64,000 bases of DNA from BQWY01 sp046351095 (GTDB taxonomy: Bacteria > Nitrospirota > Nitrospiria > Nitrospirales > Nitrospiraceae), in assembly GCA_046351095.1 (NCBI GenBank), contig JAXLZC010000001.1, positions 3,038,001 through 3,102,000 of the forward strand. The letters are read 5' to 3'. Position 1 is the stretch's first letter; each line of letters begins with the position of its first letter. A program made the translations under genes and the position numbers. The notes under the pieces are model-generated. The model ran no database searches, was not told where the DNA came from, and was given only the letters and a program-made list of their open reading frames with translations. Positions 50,361-59,496 of this stretch are shown here, one piece after another.

Positions 50361-51587
50361 ATGGGTATCTTAACGTCGATGTTCACCGCAGTCAGCGGAC
50401 TCAATGCGTACGGGAATGCGATGGGCATCATCGGCAACAACATCGCCAACGTCGGCACAGCGGGTTTTAAGGGCAGCCGCCCGGCCTTCGCCGACCTCGT
50501 GTCCAGCAGCTTGGTCGGGGCCTCTGGAAGCAGCCAAGGTCTAGGCGTGTTCCTGGCCGATGTGCAGGGAGTCTTCACGCAAGGCTCACTCACCACGACC
50601 GGGCAGACGCTCGATATGGCCATCGACGGCAACGGCTTTTTTGAAGTGCGCGATGCGTCCGGGGCGCAGTTTTTCACCCGCAACGGCCAATTCAAGCTTG
50701 ATCGCCAGGGGCAGGTGATCGACGCCACCGGCAATCTCCTGCAGGGATACCAGGCGACCTCAGCAGGCGTGTTGACCAACACGATCGGCAACATCACGCT
50801 GCAAACCAGCAATATTTCGCCCCGTGCAACTACTCAGGCGGCCATCACCGCGAATCTGAATTCGGCCGCGACCGTTCCCACGGGGGCCTTCAATGCTGCC
50901 GATCCGACGACGTATAATTTCTCTACCAGCACCACGATCTTCGACAGTCTCGGCAATTCGCACAATCTCCAGTTGTTTTTCGTAAAGTCGGCGACCGCCA
51001 ATACGTGGGCTGTACATCAGCGTCTCGATACCGGCGCCACGGCGGCGATTGCAGGCGGCGTCACGTTTACCACTGCGGGGGCGTTGGCGACCGGCGGGAC
51101 TCAGAATCTGTCGTTGACGATGCCAGGTGGTGCCGCCACGCCGCAGGCCGTGACGGTGACACTCTCGGGTTTGACGCAGTATGCCGCGCAGTCGGCCCTA
51201 CTGAGCCAATCGCAAGACGGCTTCACCTCCGGCGCATTGGCCGGGTTCGGTATCGACTCGACCGGTCAGGTGACGGCGCAGTACACCAATGGTCGGAACC
51301 TTCTCTTGGCTCAGGTGGCGTTGAGCCGCTTCCCGAATCCACAGGGATTGGATAGAGACGGGAAAAACCTATTTGTGGAAACGACGGACTCCGGTACGTC
51401 GGTGCAAGGTGCGCCGGGCAATAACGGATTGGGCCATGTCATTTCGGGCGCGATCGAGCGCTCGAACGTGGATCTCGGCGAACAGTTCGTCGACATGATC
51501 ATCACCCAGCGCGCCTTCCAGGCGAACTCGCGTGCGATCACCACCAGCGACGAAATGTTACAGGAGCTCGTGAACCTCAAGCGATAG
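50361..51587 (+). CDS. flgE: Flagellar hook protein FlgE
   Basis: A 408-residue hook subunit. The N-terminal rod/hook motif GNAMGIIGNNIANVGTAGFK and DMAIDGNGFFEVRD are standard. The central Thr/Ala-rich D1/D2 region is followed by the C-terminal motif SNVDLGEQFVDMIITQRAFQANSRAITTSDEML. The ATG at 50361 has GAGGAGGAAG just before it. It ends the fliK-flgD-flgE group, and a strong hairpin follows. Confidence 0.97.
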   Translation: MGILTSMFTAVSGLNAYGNAMGIIGNNIANVGTAGFKGSRPAFADLVSSSLVGASGSSQGLGVFLADVQGVFTQGSLTTTGQTLDMAIDGNGFFEVRDASGAQFFTRNGQFKLDRQGQVIDATGNLLQGYQATSAGVLTNTIGNITLQTSNISPRATTQAAITANLNSAATVPTGAFNAADPTTYNFSTSTTIFDSLGNSHNLQLFFVKSATANTWAVHQRLDTGATAAIAGGVTFTTAGALATGGTQNLSLTMPGGAATPQAVTVTLSGLTQYAAQSALLSQSQDGFTSGALAGFGIDSTGQVTAQYTNGRNLLLAQVALSRFPNPQGLDRDGKNLFVETTDSGTSVQGAPGNNGLGHVISGAIERSNVDLGEQFVDMIITQRAFQANSRAITTSDEMLQELVNLKR

Positions 51588-51606
51588 TCGGTCGTAGCGT
51601 GAGCGG

Positions 51607-51633
51607 CACCGGCGGCTGAGACAGCCGCCGGTG
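51607..51633 (+). terminator. Strong hairpin after flgE
   Basis: A perfect 12-bp stem (CACCGGCGGCTG / CAGCCGCCGGTG) with a 3-nt loop begins 20 nt after the flgE stop. No T-tract follows. It is probably a termination or mRNA-end signal separating the hook genes from the fliL operon. Confidence 0.55.
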
Positions 51634-51730
51634 TCCGGTTCCTCCCTCGGGCCCTCGTTCACGTTCTGGGTACTCCCTTCATTCCTCTTCCGTCTTCCGT
51701 TCTCACGTCTCTCGCTGTACATCCGTCCCT

Positions 51731-51744
51731 GTCAGAAATCTGAC
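51731..51744. promoter_or_regulatory. Putative activator site for the fliL operon
   Basis: GTCAGAAATCTGAC is an inverted repeat (GTCAG / CTGAC, AAAT spacer) 118 bp upstream of the fliL -24/-12 promoter. It shares the G-x-C-A-x-A-A-A-T pattern with the sites upstream of flgB, cheY and flgF, and 13 bases with 15687-15699. Confidence 0.5.
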
Positions 51745-51861
51745 GCCGTCAACGTGCTGGCTGTGTCGGCGTCGGTCCCGTGCCTCCGTGCCCCGCAGTG
51801 CTTTTGAAGAAATCTTCCTAAGTGCAGGACTTTTCAACCGAGGCACCACTTCGGTCTGCAA

Positions 51862-51877
51862 TGGCACACGCATTGCA
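51862..51877 (+). promoter_or_regulatory. Consensus sigma54 promoter of the fliL-fliM operon
   Basis: TGGCACACGCATTGCA matches the -24 TGGCAC and -12 TTGCA consensus with exact spacing. The predicted transcription start is near 51888, which excludes the upstream start in the same frame (51822) and supports the fliL ATG at 51915. Confidence 0.85.
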
Positions 51878-51914
51878 CATGGGCTGTCCGCACACCTCTT
51901 TCCAGGAGCGAGTT

Positions 51915-52457
51915 ATGGCTGAAGATGCAGCAGAAGAGAAAAAGGCGGCGGCGCCCGCGGGCGTGTTGCCGATCAAGATGGTGATCATCATCGCGGTCGT
52001 GGTGTTGCTCATCGGCGCCGGCGGCGCGGTCGCCTTCATGAGTATGACGAAGGGGCACGACAAGCCTGCGGGCGAGCAGGAAGCCGCCGAGAGCGAAGAC
52101 GGTGGGGCCGAGCACGACAAGGGCGGGGGCCATGGAAAGGCAGGGGGCAAAGGTCCAGGGCCGATGTTCGATCTTGAGCCGTTCCTTGTGAACCTGACCG
52201 ATCCCAACGATCCGCACTATTTGAAGTTGACGCTCAAGCTCGAATTGGATCGACCAGAAACCGCCGAGCTGTTGGCGGCGCGGAACCCGCAGGTGCGCGA
52301 CGCCGTGCTGATTCTGCTGTCCAGTCGCGATTCGGAGTCGGTCCGCACGGCGCAGGGCAAGCTGCAATTGCGCGAAGAGCTTCTGACGAAGATCAACAGC
52401 CTGCTGCCCAAAGGCGGTGTCAAAGGCGCGTATTTTACCGATTTTATCGTGCAGTAA
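51915..52457 (+). CDS. fliL: Flagellar basal-body associated protein FliL
   Basis: A 180-residue single-pass membrane protein. A short Ala/Lys-rich cytoplasmic tail precedes a transmembrane helix (about 20-42, VVIIIAVVVLL-type). A Gly/Lys/Glu-rich linker and the periplasmic FliL domain follow (LEPFLVNLTDPNDPHYLKLTL, then IRDAVLILLSSR-like sequence). It supports stator function around the motor. The ATG at 51915 has AGGAGCG upstream and lies downstream of the sigma54 start. Confidence 0.94.
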   Translation: MAEDAAEEKKAAAPAGVLPIKMVIIIAVVVLLIGAGGAVAFMSMTKGHDKPAGEQEAAESEDGGAEHDKGGGHGKAGGKGPGPMFDLEPFLVNLTDPNDPHYLKLTLKLELDRPETAELLAARNPQVRDAVLILLSSRDSESVRTAQGKLQLREELLTKINSLLPKGGVKGAYFTDFIVQ

Positions 52458-52505
52458 TTCGAGCGGCGGAGGAGCCGGCGGCGGACCGGCGAGAGGACGG
52501 AGTCG

Positions 52506-53492
52506 ATGGCCGAAAAGGTCTTATCCCAGGATGAAGTCGATGCGTTGATGCGCGGACTCGACGGCGGCGACGTCGAGACGGAAGCGCCGCCGGAGGAAGA
52601 TCCCGGAGGGGTCAAAGCGTTCGACCTGTCGTCCCAAGAGCGCATTCTACGCGGGCGGATGCCGACGTTCGAGATGATCAACGATCGGTTCAGTCGTCTC
52701 CAGACGATCTGCTGGACGACCTACTTACGGAAGCCCATCGAATTCACCCCGGTCTCCACGGACATTCTGAAGTTCGGCAACTTGCTGAAAAAAATTCCGG
52801 TGCCCTCGTCGCTCAGCCTGTTTCAGCTGAAGCCGTTGCGTGGCCACGGCTTGATCATCATGGACTCGCAGCTCGTCTACAACATCGTCGACAACTACTT
52901 CGGCGGGACGAATCAGACGCACGTGAAACCGGAAGGGCGCGACTTCACCCCGGTGCAGGTCAAGGTCGTGAAGGGCATCGTTCAGAAGATGATCGTCGAT
53001 TTGGAGAAGGCGTGGCAGGCGGTGATCGGCGCCAAGGTGCAATACCTGCGCTCCGAGAGTAACCCGCAGTTCGCCATGGTCGTGTCGGTGCCGGAAATCG
53101 TGGTGTCGGTCGTGTTTCACGTGGATCTCGGAATGGGCGCGCAGAAGGTCTACGTGATGTACCCCTATTCGATGTTGGAGCCCATCAAGGACAAACTCAG
53201 CGCCGGATTTTTTGCCGACCAATTGCAGAGCGACGGCAGCTGGGGTGCGCGGTTCATGGAAGAGTTGATGGGTTGCAAAATTCGTGTATCGGTGGAGTTG
53301 GGAACGGCGAACATTTCCTTCGGCGATGTCCTCGAGTTTTCCGTCGGGGATGTCCTGCTGCTCGAGCAGAGTCCGGGGCAGCAGATGGTCGGGTATGTCG
53401 AAGGTATTCCGAAAATCATGGGGCACGCCGGAGTGGTGAAAGGTAATCACGCGATTCGGGTCGAACGTGTTGCGGCGCGGCTGCAACGGTAA
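52506..53492 (+). CDS. fliM: Flagellar motor switch protein FliM
   Basis: A 328-residue C-ring protein. The N-terminal LSQDEVDALMRGLD is the CheY-P binding peptide. The middle domain has RGRMPTFEMINDRFSR and a FliM-type GGTNQTHVKPEGRDFTPVQ segment. The C-terminal domain is SpoA-like (VLLLEQSPGQQMVGYVEGI). It follows fliL by 48 bp and precedes fliN by 9 bp. Confidence 0.97.
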   Translation: MAEKVLSQDEVDALMRGLDGGDVETEAPPEEDPGGVKAFDLSSQERILRGRMPTFEMINDRFSRLQTICWTTYLRKPIEFTPVSTDILKFGNLLKKIPVPSSLSLFQLKPLRGHGLIIMDSQLVYNIVDNYFGGTNQTHVKPEGRDFTPVQVKVVKGIVQKMIVDLEKAWQAVIGAKVQYLRSESNPQFAMVVSVPEIVVSVVFHVDLGMGAQKVYVMYPYSMLEPIKDKLSAGFFADQLQSDGSWGARFMEELMGCKIRVSVELGTANISFGDVLEFSVGDVLLLEQSPGQQMVGYVEGIPKIMGHAGVVKGNHAIRVERVAARLQR

Positions 53493-53501
53493 GGAGCGGG
53501 T

Positions 53502-53906
53502 ATGACGGATTCGGACGATATCAACGAACCAGTCGATTGGGCGGCGGCAGGGTTGCCGACTCCAGCGCCTGCCGCGGCGCCGAGTCCAGCCCCGGCGGCG
53601 ACGGCAGTGGCAGGCGGTGGCGAAACGACATCGTCAGGCATTTCGACCCGCAACCTTGATGTATTACTCGACATTCCGATGGAAGTGTCCGTGCAACTCG
53701 GCGCGACGCGGATGCAGATCCGCGAGTTGCTGCAATTGGGACAGGGGTCTGTGGTGGAGTTGGAGAAGATGGCCGGTGAGCCGTTGGAAGTCTTGGTCAA
53801 TCAGCGGTTGGTGGCGCGCGGCGAAGTCGTGGTCGTGAACGAAAAGTTCGGTATTCGGCTCACCGACGTGGTCAGCCCGGCCGAGCGTATCCAGAAATTG
53901 CGGTAG
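53502..53906 (+). CDS. fliN: Flagellar motor switch protein FliN
   Basis: A 134-residue protein. An Ala/Pro-rich N-terminus is followed by the SpoA domain (about 50-130): LDVLLDIPMEVSVQLGATRM, LLQLGQGSVVELEKMAGEPL and VNEKFGIRLTDVVSPAERI. It forms the base of the C-ring and docks FliH. SD AAGGAGCGGG. Confidence 0.97.
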   Translation: MTDSDDINEPVDWAAAGLPTPAPAAAPSPAPAATAVAGGGETTSSGISTRNLDVLLDIPMEVSVQLGATRMQIRELLQLGQGSVVELEKMAGEPLEVLVNQRLVARGEVVVVNEKFGIRLTDVVSPAERIQKLR

Positions 53907-53915
53907 GAGTCTGCG

Positions 53916-54296
53916 GTGGATCTGTACGACAGCGCGGTACGCACGGTGGCCGCCCTCGCGATCGTGTTGGGGTTGATGGGGATGGCGACATGGCTGTTCC
54001 GACGCTTCGGCTCGCCCGCCTGGTTGGCAGGAGGGCAGGCGCCGGCGATTCGTGTGTTGGCGACGACGGCCATCGCGCCGCGCACATCGATCTCGTTGGT
54101 ATCGGTCGGCGGCGAGGTGTTGATCGTGGGGACGGGCGCCTCCGGCATCGTGTCGTTAGGGCGTGTGACGGATCCCGCCGCGGTGCTGCAGGCGACAAAG
54201 GGCACGCAGTCCTTAATGCCGACGACGGTTGAGGCTCCGCGTGAATCGGGGCCTGCCCAGCATGGAATCCTCCGGTTGGAAGGTTTGCTGAAGTAG
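53916..54296 (+). CDS. fliO: Flagellar biosynthesis protein FliO
   Basis: A 126-residue protein with one transmembrane helix near the N-terminus (about 8-28) and a small cytoplasmic domain containing RTSISLVSVGGEVLIVGTGASGI, the FliO signature. It helps assemble the FliP ring of the export gate. The start is GTG behind TAGGAGT, 9 bp after fliN. Confidence 0.9.
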   Translation: MDLYDSAVRTVAALAIVLGLMGMATWLFRRFGSPAWLAGGQAPAIRVLATTAIAPRTSISLVSVGGEVLIVGTGASGIVSLGRVTDPAAVLQATKGTQSLMPTTVEAPRESGPAQHGILRLEGLLK

Positions 54297-54298
54297 CC

Positions 54299-55057
54299 AT
54301 GTCATATCGAATGAAACAATGGGTTGTGCTGTGTTGTTCAAGTATCGCTTTCATGATGATCGCGCTCGTCGGCGTGGCCGCTGCCGACGGGCCGTCCGTC
54401 ACGATCGACTTGGGCAAGAGCGGGCAGGGGCCCGTGTCCGGTGTGCTCCAGATCGTCGCGTTGCTGACGGCGCTGACGTTCCTGCCGGCGGTCTTCATCA
54501 CGATGACCTCGTTCACGCGCATCGTGATCGTGCTCTCGTTTTTGCGGCAGGCGCTCGGCACCCAGCAGGTGCCGCCCAATCAGGTGATGATCAGCTTGGC
54601 GTTGTTCCTCACGTTGTTCGTCATGGCGCCGGTCGGACAGACCGTCTACCAGGATGCGGTGCAACCGCTTTTGGCCGAGAAGATCGGCTACGAGGACGCC
54701 TGGACAAAAGCCTCGGCGCCGTTGCGCGGATTCATGCTCCGGCAGGTGCGCGAAAAGGACTTAGGGTTGTTCCTGGAGCTGGCGCATGTGCCGACCACGC
54801 GGAAGCCGGAGGAGGTGCCGATGCACGTCGTCGTGGCCTCGTTTCTGCTGAGCGAGCTACGCGTCGCCTTCCAGATCGGCTTCCTGATCTACATCCCGTT
54901 TTTGATCATCGACATGGTGGTCGCGAGCGTCTTGATGTCGATGGGCATGATGCTCCTGCCGCCGGTGGTGATCTCGCTGCCGTTTAAGCTGATTCTTTTT
55001 GTGCTGGCGGACGGCTGGTATCTGATCGTCGGTTCGATGGTGAAGTCGTTTCAATGA
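54299..55057 (+). CDS. fliP: Flagellar export gate protein FliP
   Basis: A 252-residue integral membrane protein with a cleavable signal peptide (residues 1 to about 30, ending VAAADG) and four further helices. Conserved segments TSFTRIVIVLSFLRQALGTQ, PPNQVMISLALFLT and FLIIDMVVASVLMSMGMMLL are FliP hallmarks. It forms the core of the export channel with FliQ and FliR. It starts 2 bp after fliO. Confidence 0.97.
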   Translation: MSYRMKQWVVLCCSSIAFMMIALVGVAAADGPSVTIDLGKSGQGPVSGVLQIVALLTALTFLPAVFITMTSFTRIVIVLSFLRQALGTQQVPPNQVMISLALFLTLFVMAPVGQTVYQDAVQPLLAEKIGYEDAWTKASAPLRGFMLRQVREKDLGLFLELAHVPTTRKPEEVPMHVVVASFLLSELRVAFQIGFLIYIPFLIIDMVVASVLMSMGMMLLPPVVISLPFKLILFVLADGWYLIVGSMVKSFQ

Positions 55058-55098
55058 CGTCGACGCGTAGGCGGCGACACGCGTAACACGAGGTCCAG

Positions 55099-55368
55099 AT
55101 GACACCCGAGATGGTCATGGAAATCGGACGCAACGCCTTGGAGACTACCTTGATCGTGGCGGCCCCGATGCTCGGTATGAGTTTGGTGGTCGGCCTGTTG
55201 GTGAGCCTGTTTCAGGCGCTGACGCAGATCAACGAACCGACGTTGTCGTTCGTGCCGAAGCTCGTCGGGATGTTCGTCGCCATGATGCTGTTTTTCCCGT
55301 GGATGGTCCGGTTGCTGACCGGATTTCTCGCCACGATTATCTTGAGCATTCCGCAATACGCGCGCTGA
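55099..55368 (+). CDS. fliQ: Flagellar export gate protein FliQ
   Basis: An 89-residue protein with two transmembrane helices; ALETTLIVAAPMLGMSLVVGL and LFQALTQINEPTLSFVPKLV match FliQ. Typical length. It lies between fliP and fliR as usual. Confidence 0.96.
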   Translation: MTPEMVMEIGRNALETTLIVAAPMLGMSLVVGLLVSLFQALTQINEPTLSFVPKLVGMFVAMMLFFPWMVRLLTGFLATIILSIPQYAR

Positions 55369-55392
55369 GGCGCTTCGCCGACCGGAGTGCCG

Positions 55393-56175
55393 ATGACGCA
55401 GACGATCCATGCCACGCTGCCGCAGTTCGAGGTGTTCACCGTCGCGCTCTTGCGCGTGACGGCCATCCTCTCGGCCTTCCCGATCCTGGGCGCCCGCGCG
55501 GTGCCTGCGATGATCAAAATCGGGTTGGCCGTCGCGTTGGCTCTGGTAACCATGCCGTTTCTTGTGGCTGTGCGGGTGCCGGCCGATCCGACGGCGATGG
55601 CTGTCGGTATGGCGGCGGAAATCGGTGTCGGCGTGGTGATCGGGTTGATCGCGCGCTGCCTCTTCGCGGGATTCGAATTTGCGGGCGAAATCATGAGCAA
55701 CCAGATGGGCTTGAGCGCCGCACAGATGATCGATCCGACCAGCTCGCACCAGGTGCCGGTGTTGGGGCAATTCCAATCCACCATCGCCTCGTTGTTGTTC
55801 CTTACGATGAATCTGCATCTGGTGGTCGTGCACGCCCTGGTCGAGAGTTTTCGGCTGATCCCGCCGTTCGGCGCGAGTTTGTCGGAAGATCTGCTGGATA
55901 TCGTGCTGCACGCCTTTCAGAACGTGTTGGTGGTCGGCGTGAAGTTAGCCGCGCCTGTCATCGTCGTGACGCTCGTCGTAAACCTGGTGATGGCGATGCT
56001 CGGGCGCACGGTGTCGCAGTTGAACGTGTTTGTGCTGACGTTTCCGTTGACGATCGCCTGTGGCCTGCTGGCCATCGGCGTGTCGTTGCCGGCGCTGTCC
56101 GGCGCCATGATGGACGAATTCGAAACGATGATGCGGACGCTCGATCACGCCATGGGAGTGCTCGGCCGTGGCTGA
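55393..56175 (+). CDS. fliR: Flagellar export gate protein FliR
   Basis: A 260-residue membrane protein with about six helices. LRVTAILSAFPILGARAVP, FAGEIMSNQMGLSAAQMIDP and LVVNLVMAMLGRTVSQLNVF are FliR motifs. The ATG at 55393 has GGAG 5 nt upstream and is preferred to the GTG at 55387. It overlaps flhB by 8 bp. Confidence 0.96.
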   Translation: MTQTIHATLPQFEVFTVALLRVTAILSAFPILGARAVPAMIKIGLAVALALVTMPFLVAVRVPADPTAMAVGMAAEIGVGVVIGLIARCLFAGFEFAGEIMSNQMGLSAAQMIDPTSSHQVPVLGQFQSTIASLLFLTMNLHLVVVHALVESFRLIPPFGASLSEDLLDIVLHAFQNVLVVGVKLAAPVIVVTLVVNLVMAMLGRTVSQLNVFVLTFPLTIACGLLAIGVSLPALSGAMMDEFETMMRTLDHAMGVLGRG

Positions 56176-57259
56176 AACGGACAAAGAGTCCAGAACAGAA
56201 CAGGCGAGTGCAAAACGCCTGGAAGAAGCGCGCAGCAAAGGGCAAGTCGCGCTCAGCCGCGACCTGACGATGGCCGTGTCGATGATGGCCGGTATCGCGT
56301 TGCTCTCGATGTCGTCCGGGCAGGGCGTCGCTCGTATCGTGCAACATATGCGCGAGTGGTTGTTGCTGGCCGGGCCCGCCGCGCGCGGCGCCGGGTGGTC
56401 GCCGGAGGGGTTACACAGCGCCTTGTTGACGGTGGGGACGGAGACACTCTGGTTGATGTTGCCGTTTATGGTCTTGGTCGTAGGCTCGGCGGTCGGCGCG
56501 ACTGTGTTGCAGACCGGTTTTATTTGGAAGGCCGATTTCCTGTCGTTCGACATCACGAAGCTGAATCCGCTGTCCGGATTTCAGCGGTTGCTGGCCTGGC
56601 GGTCCGTCGCCGAATTGGTGAAGGCGCTTATTAAAGTTTGCCTCGTTGCGGCGACGGCCTATGCCGCGACGCGTAACGAATGGGGCGCCGTGCCCGGATG
56701 GGTCCACCTCGATCTGCAAGGTGTGTTGGGGACGACCGGTGCGTTGACGCTGCACGTGGCCCTGTGGGTGGGTCTGACGCTTTTTCTGCTCGCCTCCGTG
56801 GACTATGCCTATCAGCGTTATGAATGGCAGCGCGGCTTGAAGATGACGAAGCAGGAATTGAAGGAAGAAGCCCGGCAGTCGGACGGCGACCCGCAGGTGA
56901 AAGCGCGGATCCGCAGCATCCAGCGCGACTTGGGTCGTGCGCGCATGATGGCCGCCGTGCCGAAAGCGACGGTGGTGATCACCAACCCGACGCACATCGC
57001 CGTGGCCTTGCGGTACGACCAGCACAACATGGCGGCGCCGGTGGTGGTGGCGAAGGGCGCGGGCTATGTCGCCGAGCGCATCCGCGAAATCGCTCGGGCT
57101 AACGGCGTGATGGTGATCGAACGGCCGCCGCTGGCGCGCAGCCTTTTTAAACTTGTCGATGTCGGGAAAGAAATTCCACTCGATCTGTACCGCGCCGTCG
57201 CCGAAATCTTGGCCATGGTTTTCCGCGCCAAACAATGGCGCGTACAGGACCGCCAGTAA
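56168..57259 (+). CDS. flhB: Flagellar export switch protein FlhB
   Basis: A 363-residue protein with four transmembrane helices and a cytoplasmic domain. The self-cleavage site N-P-T-H is present (Asn273) in VITNPTHIAVALRY. The N-terminal KTEQAS/KRLEEARSKGQVA type motif appears as SASAKRLEEARSKG-like sequence. It switches export from hook to filament subunits together with FliK. The start is a GTG inside the end of fliR. Confidence 0.97.
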   Translation: MAETDKESRTEQASAKRLEEARSKGQVALSRDLTMAVSMMAGIALLSMSSGQGVARIVQHMREWLLLAGPAARGAGWSPEGLHSALLTVGTETLWLMLPFMVLVVGSAVGATVLQTGFIWKADFLSFDITKLNPLSGFQRLLAWRSVAELVKALIKVCLVAATAYAATRNEWGAVPGWVHLDLQGVLGTTGALTLHVALWVGLTLFLLASVDYAYQRYEWQRGLKMTKQELKEEARQSDGDPQVKARIRSIQRDLGRARMMAAVPKATVVITNPTHIAVALRYDQHNMAAPVVVAKGAGYVAERIREIARANGVMVIERPPLARSLFKLVDVGKEIPLDLYRAVAEILAMVFRAKQWRVQDRQ

Positions 57260-57337
57260 GACGTAAGACGAATTTCGAATAACGAGTGTCGATTGACGGA
57301 TTTAAGTTCACGACCGACGGAGTGCAGGTAAAACACG

Positions 57338-59425
57338 ATGGTTGAAGAACGTCCACAGGGCGGCTGGGATTGGATGCGGCATACCGACGTGATGATGTCG
57401 GTCGGTGTCGTCGTCGTCCTCATGATCATGCTCATGCCGCTCCCGCGTGTGGTGCTCGACCTGCTGCTGGCGTTCAACATCGCACTCTCGATCGTCGTGT
57501 TGCTGGTCGGCATCCAGGTGCGTAAGCCGATCGAATTCTCCGTGTTCCCGTCGATCCTGTTGGTCGTGACGTTGCTGCGCCTGTCGCTCAACGTGGCGTC
57601 CACACGCCTCATTTTGCTCCACGGCAACGAAGGGCCCGGCGCAGCGGGTGAAGTTATTCGGTCGTTTGGGAATTTTGTCGTCGGCGGCAACTACGCCGTC
57701 GGCCTCGTCGTGTTCGTGATCTTGGTCGTCATCAACTTCGTCGTCGTCACCAAAGGTTCGTCGCGTGTGGCGGAAGTCGCGGCGCGGTTCACATTGGACG
57801 CGATGCCCGGCAAACAGATGAGCATCGACGCGGACCTGAACGCGGGATTGATCAACGAAAACGAAGCGCGGCGCCGACGCAAGGAAATCGCCGAAGAAGC
57901 GGACTTCTACGGAGCCATGGACGGCGCCAGCAAGTTCGTCCGCGGCGACGCCATCGCCGCCGTCATCATCATCTTGGTCAACATCGTGGGTGGTCTCACG
58001 ATCGGCGTGCTGCAGCAGAAGATGAATATCGCCGCCGCCGCCGCGAACTACACGCTGTTGACCATCGGCGAGGGCTTGGTCGCGCAGTTGCCTGCCCTGA
58101 TCGTGTCTACCGCCGCCGGTATCGTCGTCACGCGCGCCGCGCGCGAAGTGAACCTCGGACACGAAATCGCCCGTCAGGTCTTGATCTCGTCCAAGGCGCT
58201 GGCCGCCGCGGCAGGCATCCTGTTGGCGCTGGGGTTCGTACCTGGCCTGCCGCACGTGGCGTTTCTCACGCTCGGTACGGTCGCGGGCTATGTCGCCTAC
58301 GAAATGATGAAGAAGGAAAAGGCGGAGCTCGCTGCGCAGATGGCGCCGCCGCCCGCTCCGCCGAAAGTGGAAGAAGTCGCCCCGAAGGTGACGCCGGTCG
58401 AATTGATGGAAGTGCAGGTCGGCTACGGATTGATCGGCATGGTCGAGGGCAAAGAGGGCGGCGCCCTGTTGGATCGCATCAAAGGCGTGCGGCGCCAGAT
58501 CGCGGCCGAATTGGGGTTTTTGGCTCCGCCGATTCACCTACGGGACAATTTGCAACTGCGGCCGAACGAATACGCGATCATTTTGAAAGGCGTCGAGCTG
58601 GTCCGCGGCGACGTGATCCCCGGCCAGTTGTTGGCGATCGATCCCGGCACGGCGCAAAAGGGCGCGATCCGCGGCACACCGACCAAGGAGCCGGCGTTCG
58701 GGTTGCCCGCGCTGTGGATTCAGGAAGCGTTGCGCGATCAGGCGCAGGTGGCAGGGTATACCGTCGTCGATCCCGGCTCGGCCATCGCGACGCATTTGTC
58801 GGAAATCATCAAACGCCACGCGCACGAATTACTCGGTCGCCAGGAGGCGCAGGCGTTGCTCGACGAACTCGCCAAACAGCACCCGAAGCTCGTGGAAGAA
58901 GTTATTCCTGCGCAGTTGTCGTTGGGGGTGCTGGTGCGTGTGTTGGGCAACTTGCTGCAGGAAGGTGTGCCGATTCGCGACCTGCGTACGATCTTGGAAG
59001 TCGTCGCGGACTATGCGCCGTCGGTCAAGGATCCGGAGCAACTCACGGAAGCGGTGCGGCAGGCGTTGGCGCGCACGATCACGCATCAATGGGCGGGCCC
59101 GGATGGCTCGTTGCCCGTCATCAATCTCGATCCGCGACTCGACCGTGCGCTGGTGGAGCAGATGTCGAATGCGCAGGGCGGTTACTGGGCGCTCGACGTG
59201 TCGCTGTCGCAACGGTTGGTCGGGAACCTCAAACAAGCGGCGGAGCGCGTCGCGGCGCGCGGGCAACAACCGGTCGTGCTCTGTTCGCCGGCGCTGCGTC
59301 GTCACCTGCGCCGGTTGACCGCGCGGGTGTTGCAGTCGGTGCCGGTGTTGGCGCTCAACGAAATCGACGGGATGACCAAGATCGTCGCCGCCGAAACGAT
59401 TCGGTTCTCGGAGGAAGGCGTATAG
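57338..59425 (+). CDS. flhA: Flagellar export gate protein FlhA
   Basis: A 695-residue protein. The N-terminal half has about eight transmembrane helices with the conserved cytoplasmic FHIPEP-region segment (RVAEVAARFTLDAMPGKQMS, then INENEARRRRKEI). The C-terminal half forms the ring that receives chaperone-substrate complexes and links to the ATPase. It follows flhB by 78 bp; GGAG lies upstream of the ATG. Confidence 0.97.
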   Translation: MVEERPQGGWDWMRHTDVMMSVGVVVVLMIMLMPLPRVVLDLLLAFNIALSIVVLLVGIQVRKPIEFSVFPSILLVVTLLRLSLNVASTRLILLHGNEGPGAAGEVIRSFGNFVVGGNYAVGLVVFVILVVINFVVVTKGSSRVAEVAARFTLDAMPGKQMSIDADLNAGLINENEARRRRKEIAEEADFYGAMDGASKFVRGDAIAAVIIILVNIVGGLTIGVLQQKMNIAAAAANYTLLTIGEGLVAQLPALIVSTAAGIVVTRAAREVNLGHEIARQVLISSKALAAAAGILLALGFVPGLPHVAFLTLGTVAGYVAYEMMKKEKAELAAQMAPPPAPPKVEEVAPKVTPVELMEVQVGYGLIGMVEGKEGGALLDRIKGVRRQIAAELGFLAPPIHLRDNLQLRPNEYAIILKGVELVRGDVIPGQLLAIDPGTAQKGAIRGTPTKEPAFGLPALWIQEALRDQAQVAGYTVVDPGSAIATHLSEIIKRHAHELLGRQEAQALLDELAKQHPKLVEEVIPAQLSLGVLVRVLGNLLQEGVPIRDLRTILEVVADYAPSVKDPEQLTEAVRQALARTITHQWAGPDGSLPVINLDPRLDRALVEQMSNAQGGYWALDVSLSQRLVGNLKQAAERVAARGQQPVVLCSPALRRHLRRLTARVLQSVPVLALNEIDGMTKIVAAETIRFSEEGV

Positions 59426-59496
59426 GGGCACATGTCGTCGCGCGCCGCAAACGGCGCTGTGTGTGACGCATTGCGGACTGTGAGCCACGAATCACC

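Larger units (their letters stand above)
51588..51914. other. 327-nt intergenic region between flgE and fliL
   Basis: It holds a strong hairpin after flgE, a palindromic activator-like motif (51731-51744) and a consensus sigma54 promoter (51862-51877). Nothing else was recognised. Confidence 0.7.

Noticed and set aside
51822..51914. Earlier start for fliL giving a 211-residue protein.
   Set aside because: The extra segment contains the consensus sigma54 promoter, so it would lie upstream of the transcription start. The ATG at 51915 has a good SD.
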